Shown one piece after another: positions 33,350-44,702 of a DNA stretch of 64,000 nucleotides; the first letter of the stretch is position 1; every line of letters starts with the position of its first letter. The stretch spans positions 868,001 to 932,000 of the forward strand of contig JAQSEB010000115.1 in NCBI GenBank assembly GCA_030063045.1. The letters run 5' to 3'. The notes beneath the pieces are model-generated. The model had not been told where the DNA came from, made no database searches, and saw only the letters and a list, made by a program, of their open reading frames with translations. This DNA is from Pratylenchus scribneri (Eukaryota > Nematoda > Chromadorea > Rhabditida > Pratylenchidae). The position numbers and the translations under genes are program-made.

Positions 33350-35082
33350 TGGATTTGAGTTGATCCTAACAACAATCCATTTATGGGCGAATGGGACGGC
33401 CCTTTTAAAGGGGAAAGGGGGGGGGGGGACGATAACAACCGAAAAAAGTAGCAAACCAAAAAAAGACGTCAAGGAACGCCCATATTGGGCAAAGGAGGTG
33501 GGGGGAAAGTTGCGCGTGAAGATCACATCATTTTGGGTGGAATTTGTGTGTTGGATGGTGGAATGGCCGGTTGGGGTTGGTCCATTCCATTCTCGTCCTC
33601 CCTCCCTCAATTTATTCGGGAATGGAGCAACAGACGGGGGAGTCCAGATGCCCTCAGGCAATGACAACTCCCTCCCCACAACATTCCCAAAAAACTCAAT
33701 TTTGCATTTGCAAAGGTCCATTTCGCCGCCTTTTTGATCAAAACAAAACGAAAAATTTGGTTTTATTGGTGAGATTCGATGATCTAACAATAATTTTTAT
33801 TGGCCATTATTTTGGCCATATTTTGTAAATTAATAATGTCATCCATTCTCTTTACAATTTTGTGCATCCTTTCATTTACAGTGTTTTTTGTTTCCAATAA
33901 TTTTTGGCGTAAAAGAATTCAACAATGACGGAATAAATCCCATTAAACGAAAGAAGAGGAACATTGAATGGGGAATTTGTCAAAAAAAATGGAAAAAAAG
34001 GAATTAAGATAGCAAAATGAGTCATACATCGCATCGAAATGCACAGTGAAATAATTTGCATATTTTCTTAATCCAATTGTTCAAATCCAAATAAATTATA
34101 CTTGTTTTTATTCCAATTATTTTTGATTCACTCCTACCATTTAAAACTTTTAACTTTGACCCCAATAATGGAATGGTCCTCGTTCACAAATTAATTGGGA
34201 CATTTCTCCACCTCGCCCCAATGATTGATGGCCTTTTAAACTTCATTTTTGTTACATCCAAATTCCAAACCTCAAATTCCTTTCCCCCTCTCCATTTTGT
34301 TGTTTATTGTTCCCCTAAAATGTCCTTTCCCCCTAAAATGGCGCCAACGAGTCGATCGGGGATTTACGTAAATAAAAAATAAAAACAACGATGAAATGGA
34401 CCCCCAAATCAGTGTCAATTTTAGCTGATCCAAATTGATATCCAACACAGCTGGCAATCACGAGGGAAGGAGAAAAACACAAAAATTGAATGAATTTTGT
34501 TTTTTTTTTTTATTCTTTTTTGAATATTTCAACATATTTTCGTTATTATTTTAATTTATTGTTGAAAAATTCTCCCCCTTGGGCGATGATGGCCCAAAAT
34601 GATTGATTGAATGGAAGGGGGGGGGGGTGGAATTTGGGGAATGTGGAGGACGGGGAAATGGAAGAAGGGGGAATCGAGAATGGATGGCATCTGTCGAGCA
34701 TAGCCAAAATCCATTCATTCATTGGAAGCAGCATTTTACGTTATTGACAGCTGGCAATTGGCAAAAGGAATTGTTGAATTGAAATTGAATGGATTGAATG
34801 GATGATCGGCATATTTGATTGAGGGAATTCGGTGCAATTTGAGTTCATTTTGTTTCCATTCAATGTTCTGCCATATTTGGCCTTTAATCAACCTTGAATT
34901 TATTAATGATGGACAATAAAAATGGAAAGAGACGAAATAAAGTGCAAAAATTGTTGAATGAAGGTGAAAAGAGGGAAATCCGAGACGAAAAGTTGGAAAA
35001 ATTTGAAGAAAACATTGCTTAAAATATTTTTGCGCCGCCCACCCACTTAACGGCGTTTTTGTCACCGTCGATTGACATTAAA
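33350..35082. other. Intergenic, no supported gene; poly-G tracts
   Basis: Carries G homopolymers near 33417-33428 and 34617-34627 and AT-rich DNA. Open frames on either strand (for example 34736-35065 -) have no domain support. Confidence 0.4.
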
Positions 35083-35478
35083 ATGTGGTGGCCCAGCAAA
35101 AGTGCGAAGAAAAAGCCCCTCTGCCCAATCATCGATTCGATTTTCATCAATGAACATTGCCGTCGTCCAATCTAGGCCAAAACCGGCAAATTCTCAATTC
35201 GTTGTCCAATTTCGGCGCCAACATTTTGCCATCCTTTCTTCCCTCCTTCAGCAACGGCAACGGCTTTGGAATTTACTCCAGGATGTTTACTTCAAGTCAA
35301 AAAAGGTTGGCACCGAATGGAATTGGCCAAAATTTATTTTTCTAATCCATTTTTTCAATTGTACTTTTCACCTTTTTCTGATCATCAACCAAATTATCAA
35401 AAAAGAATAATTTCCTCATTTGAACGGCCAATTTACGTCAACAAAGTGGAAAAGTTGGCCAAAATGTTCCAAAAATAA
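35083..35478 (+). CDS. Hypothetical 101-aa protein
   Basis: Two exons in phase: 35083-35161 (start MWWPSKSAKKKPLCPIIDSI) and 35252-35478 (with LAKIYFSNPFFQLYFSP and FERPIYVNKVEKLAKMFQK before the stop). The 90-bp intron has a GT donor and CCTTCAG acceptor. Basic and aromatic-rich, no signal peptide or known domain. The model rests only on phase agreement and a plausible start. Confidence 0.35.
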
Positions 35479-36510
35479 CAAAAAATCAAACTTCATTTAT
35501 TGAAATGAATACAAAGCACAAACACGGGATTGGCACGGGCCAAATGGCCAATATATTAGGGAGGCTTCTTCCCTTTCTGTCGAGGGATTGAAAAAATCAA
35601 CACCAACAGCAGTTGAATAGATGGACGGATTGGATAGAAGAGGGTTTCGTTATTTCCCGGCCAAAATCACCCATCCACCCCCTTTCAATTCCATTTTCCC
35701 TCCGGCGCTTTTCCTCCATCCACCCATCAATCAGAGGAACGGCGAACATTTGGCATCTTTTTAGGGCCAAAGGTGATTTGAAGAACGGAAAGAAAAGGAA
35801 TGTGGGCCAAGGGGCGGACCCTGCCTGCCTTCATCCACCCCCTCCCGGCAAATTGGCTTCATTCCCCCTTTCATTCCCCATCTCATTCACCGCCATCCGG
35901 CGCTTCCATCCACTCCATAGGGCATTTTTCCCATTTGGATTTGTCATTTCCGAACATCCTCATTCCACATTTTCCACTTCTTTTTGGCCACTTTACCCAT
36001 CAAAATGTGCCAATTTCCTTTCCAAAAAACAACTTTTCCTAATAATCCTCCAATTCTTATAATTTTGGACATTCCTTGAAAGGTGTTTATAAAGCAAAAA
36101 CCATTTTTGTTGGGCCCAATCCCCCACCGAGATCCCCAAAAATGCCAAAAATGGAATCAAAAAACTATTTTGGCCCAATTTGACCAAATTCCTTTCGGAA
36201 TTTTCCTTCTTTTGCCAATTCATTTATTTCCCGCTGCTTTTTCCCCTCTGCTGAATTATTCAGTGCCCTCCCCCACACGGTCTTTCAAAAGCCAAAAATT
36301 GGGCCAATTTTCGCAAATTTCTTCCCCGGATTTCCTCTTCCAATTCCTCTTTTGCTTTTTCTTTATTCCCACTCGGCCACTTGACTTTTTCCGTGCGCAA
36401 ATTTTGGCCACAGTCCCATTTTCCCCTTTCTTTTCACTTTTGTTTACCATTTTGAATGGCCCTTCATTATTTGTGTTCATTTTCATTGCCCCCGCCCCCT
36501 TTTTGTGCAG
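35479..36510. other. Upstream region or first intron of cal-1
   Basis: Pyrimidine-rich on the + strand, ending at the TTTGTGCAG acceptor of the first recognised cal-1 exon. A distal 5' exon may be present here but was not identified. Confidence 0.4.
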
Positions 36511-37221
36511 GTCTACGACGCTGCAATGGCATTGGGCACCACACAACCACAAACCAGCTCATCATTGATGGCTTTTTCCGAGGAAATTATCAAACAAGTG
36601 AGGCCAACCTATTCAATTTTTGTACCACTTTTTAAATTCAGCTTAGTCCCGAGGAAATTGATGAATTCCGGGAGGCATTTATGATGTTTGACAAGGATGG
36701 GAATGGAACAATTTCAACAAAGGAATTGGGCGTTGCAATGCGCTCGCTGGGCCAAAATCCAACGGAACAAGAAATTCTGGAAATGATCAACGAAGTGGAC
36801 ATTGACGGAAATGGACAAATCGAATTCCCCGAATTTTGTGTGATGATGAAAAGAATGATGAAGGTTGGATGGGGATGGATTGGGATTGAGGGCATTTCAA
36901 AATGATGGAAATTACAGGAAACGGACAGTGAAATGATCAGAGAGGCATTCAGGGTGTTCGACAAGGACGGGAATGGGGTGATTACGGCACAGGTAAAATA
37001 TGGCAGAATTATATTTGGTTGAATTATTTAATTTTGCAGGAATTTCGCTATTTCATGGTTCACATGGGAATGCAATTTAGTGAGCAGGAAGTGGACGAAA
37101 TGATCCATGAAGTTGATGTGGACGGTGATGGCGAAATAAATTATGAGGAATTCGTTAAAGTTTGCTAATCTTCCTCATTATTTTGCATTTTTGTTATTTG
37201 CAGATGATGAGCGAAAGATGA
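36511..37221 (+). CDS. cal-1: Calmodulin-like protein CAL-1
   Basis: Exons 36511-36597, 36642-36863, 36918-36992, 37040-37159 and 37204-37221, in phase. Four intact EF-hands: [36 protein letters not shown] and [12 protein letters not shown], with [32 protein letters not shown] and [20 protein letters not shown], matching nematode CAL-1 rather than canonical calmodulin. It is a Ca2+ sensor. The first exon starts at an acceptor ([11 protein letters not shown]..), so translation may begin at Met 36526 or in an unseen 5' exon. The last exon is only 18 bp. The other EF-hand gene of the window (783-3320) is a different, more diverged type. Confidence 0.9.
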
Positions 37222-37639
37222 CAACCAAAATTGCATTCAAAGCCATGCAGCCTTTATCCACTCGAATCCATCCAATTTATGCTTGCCCCGATGTGCCTCT
37301 CTTTTTATTTTTTACCCATTTCTCCATTTCCCAGAACATTCCATTATAATAAATTCGTAATTAATTAAATTTTCCTAATTAAATGAATACGGGGGAATTG
37401 GATTATTTTTAAGAAAGAAAAAATGGATTAAAAATAAATGTGTCAAAAAATATTTCAATAATATTATTTTTCCTGCAAAGAAGACAAAATGTGTATGTCT
37501 TGATTCTTGAAATAAAAGCAAATTCGGCCACAAAAAGCGATTAATAAAAGAAAGAGTGAATTTGTTTGATTTTATGGGAGTTTGAGTACAGTATTCCCGA
37601 AATGTATTTTTGATTGTAAACGTGTTTTTCCTTTCCGAA
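37222..37639. other. 3' flank of cal-1, no gene seen
   Basis: AT-rich sequence between cal-1 and the satellite that follows. Confidence 0.6.
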
Positions 37640-39190
37640 AAGCAATTCTGATTTTTTGTGTTTTTAGTTACTTCTGTTTTTTGTGTTTTTAGTTACTTCT
37701 GTTTTTTGTGTTTTTAGCTAATTCTGATTTTTTTTATGTTTTTAGCTAATTCTGATTTTTTGTGTTTTTAGCTAATTCTGATTTTTTTTATGTTTTTAGC
37801 TAATTCTGATTTTTTGTGTTTTTATCTAATTCTGATTTTTTGTGTTTTTAGCTAATTCTGATTTTTTGTGTTTTTAGCTAATTCTGATTTTTTGTGTTTT
37901 TATCTAATTCTGATTTTTTGTGTTTTTATCTAATTCTGATTTTTTGTGTTTTTAGCTAATTCTGATTTTTTGTGTTTTTATCTAATTCTGATTTTTTGTG
38001 TTTTTAGCTAATTCTGATTTTTTGTGTTTTTAGCTAATTCTGATTTTTTGTGTTTTTATCTAATTCTGATTTTTTGTGTTTTTAGCTAATTCTGATTTTT
38101 TGTGTTTTTATCTAATTCTGATTTTTTGTGTTTTTAGCTAATTCTGATTTTTTGTGTTTTTAGCTAATTCTGATTTTTTGTGTTTTTAGCTAATTCTGAT
38201 TTTTTTTGTGTTTTTAGCTGAATTCTGATTTTTTGTGTTTTTAGCTGAATTCTGATATTTTTGTGTTTTTAGCTGAATTCTGATTTTTTTGTGTTTTTAG
38301 CTGAATTCTGATTTTTTTGTGTTTTTAGCTGAATTCTGATTTTTTGTGTTTTTAGCTAATTCTGATTTTTTGTGTTTTTATCTAATTCTGATTTTTTGTG
38401 TTTTTAGCTAATTCTGATTTTTTGTGTTTTTAGCTAATTCTGATTTTTTGTGTTTTTAGCTAATTCTGATTTTTTGTGTTTTTAGCTAATTCTGATTTTT
38501 TGTGTTTTTAGCTAATTCTGATTTTTTGTGTTTTTAGCTAATTCTGATTTTTTGTGTTTTTAGCTAATTCTGATTTTTTGTGTTTTTATCTAATTCTGAT
38601 TTTTTGTGTTTTTAGCTAATTCTGATTTTTTGTGTTTTTATCTAATTCTGATTTTTTGTGTTTTTATCTAATTCTGATTTTTTGTGTTTTTAGCTAATTC
38701 TGATTTTTTGTGTTTTTAGCTAATTCTGATTTTTTGTGTTTTTAGCTAATTCTGATTTTTTGTGTTTTTATCTAATTCTGATTTTTTGTGTTTTTAGCTA
38801 ATTCTGATTTTTTGTGTTTTTATCTAATTCTGATTTTTTGTGTTTTTAGCTAATTCTGATTTTTTGTGTTTTTAGCTAATTCTGATTTTTTGTGTTTTTA
38901 GCTAATTCTGATTTTTTGTGTTTTTAGCTAATTCTGATTTTTTGTGTTTTTAGCTAATTCTGATTTTTTGTGTTTTTAGCTAATTCTGATTTTTTGTGTT
39001 TTTAGCTAATTCTGATTTTTTGTGTTTTCAATTAATTCTGATTTTTTGTGTTTTTATCTAATTCTGATTTTTTGTGTTTTCAATTAATTCTGATTTTATG
39101 TGTTTTTAGCTAATTCTGATTTTTTGTGTTTTGCCCAATTCTGATTTTTTTTTATTTTGCCTATTCTGATTGTTTTGCCTTAATCTGATT
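37640..39190. repeat. Tandem satellite, ~27-28 bp unit
   Basis: About fifty units of TAATTCTGATTTTTTGTGTT followed by TTTAGC or TTTATC, with minor variants (GAATTC, extra T) clustered near 38200-38340. Edges degrade around 37640 and 39130-39240. Confidence 0.95.
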
Positions 39191-39810
39191 TTTGTGTTTC
39201 ATTCTGGAAACAATTTATGATTTTTTTTTGTGTTTAATTTGGGAAATGTATTCTCGATTATAAATGTATTTCACATTCTGAATGTATTTAAATAATTTTC
39301 TACTTGAAAACAATTCCGACGTAATAACGATCTCTAATTAAATTAAAATTAACTAATTCCCCTTTTTTATTCATTTCTCCTTTTGCATTCTTTCTACACA
39401 ATTCCCCTTCATCATATTTCTATTTATGTATATTATTAAATGAACAATATTGAGGAAATAGGGGGTGCAAAATGCAAATCCTGTTGAACAATTTGTTTGT
39501 ATTTTTTTTTAACAAATTCCGGTGCAATGTGAGCAACAAAGCTTTTCATTCCAGAAAATTGTACAATATCGACGCAAATGGGTCAACCGTGTGGCCATTT
39601 GTGCAACCTGTCCAAAAAACATTTTTTTTGTTGAATTAACAATACAATTCCCAAAACGTACGCATCTTTGACTCAATTCCTTTGGTTGTCTGGCTCTTTG
39701 TTCATCCCCAACCACCCTTAAACTTGGTTGAATTGATGGTTTTGCCGATTGTTGGGAGGATTGCCTACAAATTTGCTAATAAATATTCATTCTCCCTTAC
39801 AATTCGTTGC

Positions 39811-40647
39811 TCACTGTTCATCGAAAGGAGGACTGGCTGCCGCCCTATTGGATTGGTCAATTTGATCTTGATCCGGATAGTCATTTTCGCGCAAGAATTG
39901 TTGGACTTCCTCTCTTCTGGTGGTCATCCTATAGTTGAACTCCACCGTATAGCAGGCGACAATTCGGGCAGAATTGTGCAAACATTGCTGGGAATATGCA
40001 GACTAAATAAAGAGAAAATTTGTACAGTAATATTCCTTTCAAACTTTGCAATCCTCTGCATTACAATAGAGGAATGAAAGGACGGATGAGGAAGAACGGC
40101 ATTCCGGCTCGCGTTCCCGGCCACAGCATCGGCATTGTTCAGAGCCGTCGAACCAAGCCTATAATACAAAAAAAAGGATTCATATCCATTAATCTTTTTT
40201 GAATATAATCGATTAATTATGGATGCGCTAATATCTCGTTTATATTGATAGGCTCAAAAAATATAAAATAGACTATCAAAACGGTAACAGTAAATCCCAT
40301 TTTTCCATCGATCCTTCACTAAATTAAATTTCACCTTCATTGTTATTGGCGGATGGTCTGCACTGATCAAATTCAGGAACACTTGGAATCGACCTCGTCC
40401 TTTGTTCAGTCTTTTCCTTATTTCTGCATCCACTCCGCTGATCTTTTGGCGCACTTTTTGCTCCAAATCACGTCTTCCGGGCAAATTTATGGTTCGCTTG
40501 AATTCGTAGGTTTGTGCGCCAATTTGGCCGCATTTGGGTGAAAATGCTTCCTCTTGGCCAGCGGCTAATGCCGGCAAAAATTGATGTTGGCCTCGACTAA
40601 GTCCCCTCTCAATTTTATCCGTCAGACCGCAAAGTTCACAATAACGG
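39811..40647 (-). CDS. Cys-rich protein, probably secreted (5' end missing)
   Basis: Three exons on the minus strand in phase: 40647-40335, 40158-40045 and 40002-39811 (about 206 aa seen). The first carries RYCELCGLTDKIERGLSRG and a basic helical part; the second a Cys cluster (EQCRCCGREREPEC, FLYCNAEDCK); the third QQCLHNSARIVACYTVEFNY, then a charged tail ending FDEQ-stop. The 40647 edge is a TTTTTAG acceptor needing two bases from an upstream exon, which was not found before the repeats at 40.8-41.7 kb. Even spacing of many cysteines suggests an extracellular disulphide-bonded protein. Family not recognised. Confidence 0.55.
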
Positions 40648-40844
40648 CTAAAAAGGGAATAACAAAAATAAATTGAAGACATTTGAGAACGAATATTATT
40701 TTGTGAAATATATTGTAGTTTTATTATATCATTTTGAATAATTGCCTCAATTTTAATAATAATTTCCTTGTGTAGAAAAGACTATTGTAGTGAAAGCAGT
40801 ACCTTTCTTAACATTGTAACCAATTTCCTCTCAGCATTATTATT

Positions 40845-41165
40845 TGTTGATGTCAATGTCAAAGCCAACAATGCCTAATAAGGATCTTTCCTATTTGTCC
40901 TACTGTATCACCAATCCCCATTTCCACTTTTTTACCAAATTGTCTCGTCACCCTATCAATCAAATATTGCCCCAATCTGTCTTATTGAACCCGCCCTTTT
41001 TCCTCTTCTAAATGTTTTTTCCCTTCACATTATTAACATTTTTTCGAGCAAAATAAAAAATAATTCAAAGTCGTGTTTCACCTTATCCCGTTCACTGGGA
41101 CACTGGGGCCCAGGGTGAGGAGCCTATGATGCCCAACTTTCGCCTCAAAATACTTTTGCCCTAGA
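40845..41165 (-). repeat. Dispersed repeat family D, copy B (inverted)
   Basis: Reverse-complement match to copies at 12395-12715 and 57800-58130, including CCTACTGTA, GTCACCCTATCAATCAAATA and TTGCCCCAATCTG. Confidence 0.7.
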
Positions 41166-41208
41166 TTAAGATTAATAATAATCATTTATTTTGATTAGTT
41201 GCAACTGA

Positions 41209-41705
41209 ATAAAGTGCAAATTAATTCTTTCCGGAAAGGGCAACCGGATAAAGTGCAAATTAATTCTTTCCGGAAAGGGCAACCGGATAAAGTGCAAATT
41301 AATTCTTTCCGGAAAGGGCAACCGGATAAAGTGCAAATTAATTCTTTCCGGGGGCAATCGGATAAAGTGCAAATTAATTCTTTCCGGAAAGGACAACCGG
41401 AAAAAGTGCAAATTAATTCTTTCCGGGGGCAATCGGATAAAGTGCAAATTAATTCTTTCCGGAAAGGACAACCGGAAAAAGTGCAAATTAATTCTTTCCG
41501 AAAAGGACAACCGGATAAAGTGCAAATTAATTCTTTCCGGAAAGGACAACCCAAAAAAGTGCAAATTAATTCTTTCCGAAAAGGACAACCGGATAAAGTG
41601 CAAATTAATTCTTTCCGAAAAGGACAACCGGAAAAAGTGCAAATTAATTCTTTCCGGAAAGGACAACCGGATAAAGTGCAAATTAATTCTTTCCGGAAAG
41701 AGGCC
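41209..41705. repeat. Tandem repeat, 13 x ~39 bp
   Basis: Thirteen units of AAAGTGCAAATTAATTCTTT followed by CCGGAAAGGGCAACCGGAT, with two shortened units (CCGGGGGCAATCGGAT). The 39-bp length keeps several frames open on both strands; no start, splice or domain context supports coding. Confidence 0.95.
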
Positions 41706-41937
41706 TCAACTTCGTACCTATATTCCCAAAAAGCCAAATATTATTCACAAATGAATTAAGCAGTATAATCATTCAACATTATAATATGCTTTTTTGCTTG
41801 TTTCTCTCGGCTTCTATTTATTTGTTAATATCATTCATTTTTGAATTTCCCTATTCCGTACCAATATTGTCGCTTATCCCTTTCCACAATTCCACTGTGT
41901 TCATCGCATTGTTGATTCAGAAGGCCCGTCTCTGGAA

Positions 41938-42360
41938 TCATCGTATAGGGCACATCAAAACGAATTCCTTAAGCTCAAATTCAGTACAAATCCTCCCAGG
42001 AATAAACTGACCGGCTGGCCCCTCAAAAATTGGCACTTGCAATGTTACACCAATTTCGCCACTTAAATGTGCCAACGGATTGAGCACATTTATCCGCTTG
42101 AAATGCATTGAATAATTGCCGGGGGCCTTTATATAGTACACTTTATTGCCCTTCTCATTCACAATTTGCACATCCTCCTCCGTCAAATTGATCTCATTGT
42201 GCACTCCTCGACAACTGTAAACACTGATATCATCCAATAAAATGTACAATTCATCCTCTTCCAATCCAGAAGGTGTTGCCCCATTCTCAATTTGGCCATT
42301 GATTTGACTGATTAATAGGAAAATTAATGGCAGAAATGTTGCAAAATTGGCAAAATCCAT
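41938..42360 (-). CDS. Secreted protein, unknown family
   Basis: A single open exon. Met at 42360 (MDFANFATFLPLIFLLISQI) begins a signal peptide cleaved near NGQ. The mature part is about 115 aa with three cysteines (VYSCRGVHNEINLTEEDV, YYIKAPGNYSMHFKRINV, GRICTEFELKEFVLMCPIR). The frame is open upstream to 42474, but the 42360 Met gives the signal peptide. The alternation of hydrophobic residues looks like a small beta-sandwich, which is inference. It lies between a satellite and the foldback element. Confidence 0.6.
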   Translation of the reverse strand: MDFANFATFLPLIFLLISQINGQIENGATPSGLEEDELYILLDDISVYSCRGVHNEINLTEEDVQIVNEKGNKVYYIKAPGNYSMHFKRINVLNPLAHLSGEIGVTLQVPIFEGPAGQFIPGRICTEFELKEFVLMCPIR

Positions 42361-42874
42361 GCCAATTCGCCATTTGGGCATATCTGCGGAGGGAGAGGTG
42401 AAAGTGAAATTGGGTGTCAAAAATGTGGACAATGAATGCAAAATTGAGGCAATTTTATTCGACAAATTTGCCATATAGGAGGATTATATTATTGGAGGAT
42501 GCCATTTTCGCAATCAGACGCCGTAGCCGCGCAATCACCAAAATCCAATCGATCTCCGCCCAATTTTGGGATGGAGAATATTTTAAAAGGGAGCCGAAGT
42601 GGAACATTCACAAGGGGGGGGGGGGGGGGCGAGAAGCCATATGACGGTTGGCGGAATCCATCCACCGACCATCCAAATCCCAAAATCGACCGCCGGCGGC
42701 GCGGAAAATGGAAAAGGAAATTGTGGGCAAAGGGGATGAGCAACAATGGAAGCTGCCGAAATAGACAGACGGGGTGGATTGGAGTGGATGGTGGCCGGGG
42801 AAGGGAAATTTGGAACTGGTTCCAATCCATTCAATTTCAATCCTGAAGCAGCCTATTCTCCAGCATTGTTTATG
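42361..42874. other. Intergenic with poly-G tract (42614-42629)
   Basis: Open frames here read through the G homopolymer and have no support. Confidence 0.5.
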
Positions 42875-44069
42875 CCCTAACAAGGGAAGTACCTCACCTT
42901 AAGGTGGCCCTTTTTGATGAAACTTGGCATGTCTTTTGGCCATAGGATGCCTACACATAATCCGCTATTTTTATCTGCGGAATGAGCTCGCCTACTGTTT
43001 TATGGCCAATAAAAATTTTTAATTTGACGATTTATTGGATTGGAAATAGAGAGAGGCAGATGCCTGGATGGTGTATGGGGTAAGTATGTAGAATACTTTT
43101 ATGGTCATGTGTTCAATTCCTCTCATCGGCGAGTAATTTTTTTAATTTCTTAAACTCATTTTTAATACAAATTTAGAGTTTTATTATTAAAAATTAAATA
43201 AAATAATTAAAATTATGTAAACCGCAATATAATTATCTGCCCAATGAGCTTATCTCGGATTTTATGGCCATAAAACCTATTTTTCAGCCATTTTGGCCAT
43301 AGCTCATATCTCGGTATAGGGATGTCCTAAAATTATGAACTAAACGTCATATTATAGAGAATTTTATTGGCTATAATATTGGTAAATGTTTTCTAGGCTT
43401 AAAAATTTTTTGAAATTTTTTATCGATTTTTTTCGAAAAATCCCGAATTTGGCCAATTTTCAATGGGCCATAACTCGGGTATATGGCTATATTGGAACAT
43501 GGCCCAATTATGTTTTTTGATCACACTATCATAAAGTATTTTTGTGCAAATTTTTAGGTTTTTCCCTTAACCTGAAAATTCTAGGTATTTTGCCCATTAC
43601 AGGCCTAGCATTGCGAATTCGCAAAAATTTTCAGGTAGTCAGAAAAATCTGAAAATTTGCATAGAGATACTTTATGATATGGTGATCAAAAAAGATAACT
43701 GAGCCAAAGTCCAACGATTCCATCTAACCGAGTTATGGACCATTGAAAATTGGCCAAATTCGGGATTTTTTGAAAAAAATCGATAAAAAATTTCAAAAAA
43801 TTTTTAGGCCTAGGAAACATTTACCAATATTATAGCCAATAAAATTCTCTATAATATGACGTTTAGTTCATAATTTTAGGACATCCCTATACCGAGATAT
43901 GAGCTATGGCCAAAATGGCTGAAAAATAGGTTTTATGGCCATAAAATCCGAGGCGTGTCCATTCCGCAGATAAAAATTGTGATTTAGGTGTAGGCATCCT
44001 ATGCCCTAAACATATGCAAAGTCTCATTAAAAAGGGCCACCTTAAGGTGAGGTACTTCCCTTGTAAGGG
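42875..44069. mobile_element. Foldback (long inverted repeat) element with nested insertion
   Basis: Left arm 42875-43530 and right arm 43630-44069 are reverse complements: outer end CCCTWACAAGGGAAGTACC with TCACCTTAAGGTGGCCCTTT, inner blocks such as CATATTATAGAGAATTTTAT and GGCCAATTTTCAATGG. The loop is near 43560-43640. The left arm is longer because of an insertion at 42981-43250. No transposase frame. Confidence 0.85.
42981..43250 (+). mobile_element. SINE-like insertion in the foldback left arm
   Basis: About 262 bp absent from the right arm and bounded by an 8-bp direct repeat AATGAGCT (42981-42988 and 43243-43250). Inside, TGGATGGTGTATGGGG and GTGTTCAATTCCTC resemble degenerate Pol III A and B boxes, followed by AT-rich sequence. 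Confidence 0.55.
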
Positions 44070-44261
44070 GAAATGGATGGTTTCAATTGTGAATAATTCA
44101 ACAAATTCATCGACGACCACCCACCCCCGAGGGCAATTTGATGGACAGTGGTTTTTGAGGGATTTGGAAGCGGAATTTGATGATTCACAAAAATTGAAAT
44201 AATAATGTTGATAGTATTTATTGCAAAATTTGTAGAAATATAAATGGAATACAAATGTGAA

Positions 44262-44543
44262 TTAGTCAATAATTTTTCGTTTTCTTAAATCCTCTTTTGC
44301 CTCAATAATTTCCTTCACCAATGCTTCTTTTGCCCGTTTACAATCATTGAATGTTGCGACTCCATAGAGAACATTTCCCAATGCATAAATTCCAATGGCT
44401 ATTATTGGAGAATATAAAAGAATGGATTGATGATGTTGAATTAGCCAAGGATGGATGAAAAACGTTGGTTTGAGCAACAAAATAAGCCATAGAATTAAAA
44501 GTAGTGAATAACGACGCACAAATAGCATTAATTGGGTTGCCAT
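44262..44543 (-). CDS. dpm-3: Dolichol-phosphate mannosyltransferase subunit 3
   Basis: A single exon, 93 aa, about the family's length. Two N-terminal membrane segments (LLLILWLILLLKPTFFI and ILLYSPIIAIGIYALGNVLY) precede GVATFNDCKRAKEALVKEI and EAKEDLRKRKIID. The YALG.V.Y.VATF.DC motif and coiled tail are diagnostic for DPM3. DPM3 is an ER membrane protein that tethers catalytic DPM1, giving dolichol-P-mannose for N-glycans, GPI anchors and O-mannose. It lies 160 bp downstream of the unknown gene at 44703-45456 and on the same strand as riok-3, an operon-like array. Confidence 0.9.
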   Translation of the reverse strand: MATQLMLFVRRYSLLLILWLILLLKPTFFIHPWLIQHHQSILLYSPIIAIGIYALGNVLYGVATFNDCKRAKEALVKEIIEAKEDLRKRKIID

Positions 44544-44702
44544 TTTTGTTCTTTTTTAAAATAAAATTATTCAAATTAAAAATTAAATGTTAAATAATTA
44601 ATTGTTTTAGAACAATTATTAAAATAAACATTTTTGTATTTTAATTGAATTTATTCAAATTAAAAATAAAATAAATGTAAAAATGAAATACAAAATAATG
44701 AA

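Noticed and set aside
33209..33790. N-terminally extended 193-aa version of the secreted Pro-rich protein
   Set aside because: The internal Met at 33349 gives a clean signal peptide; the extension would bury it and runs through a poly-G tract.
41172..41759. 180-aa repeat proteins on both strands over the 39-bp array
   Set aside because: A 39-bp unit keeps frames open in several registers on both strands; no domain, signal or exon partner.
44014..44202. Open frame entering from the foldback right arm (..STNSSTTTHPRGQFDGQWFL..)
   Set aside because: Its start lies in the mobile element; no upstream exon found, so it is at best a fragment.
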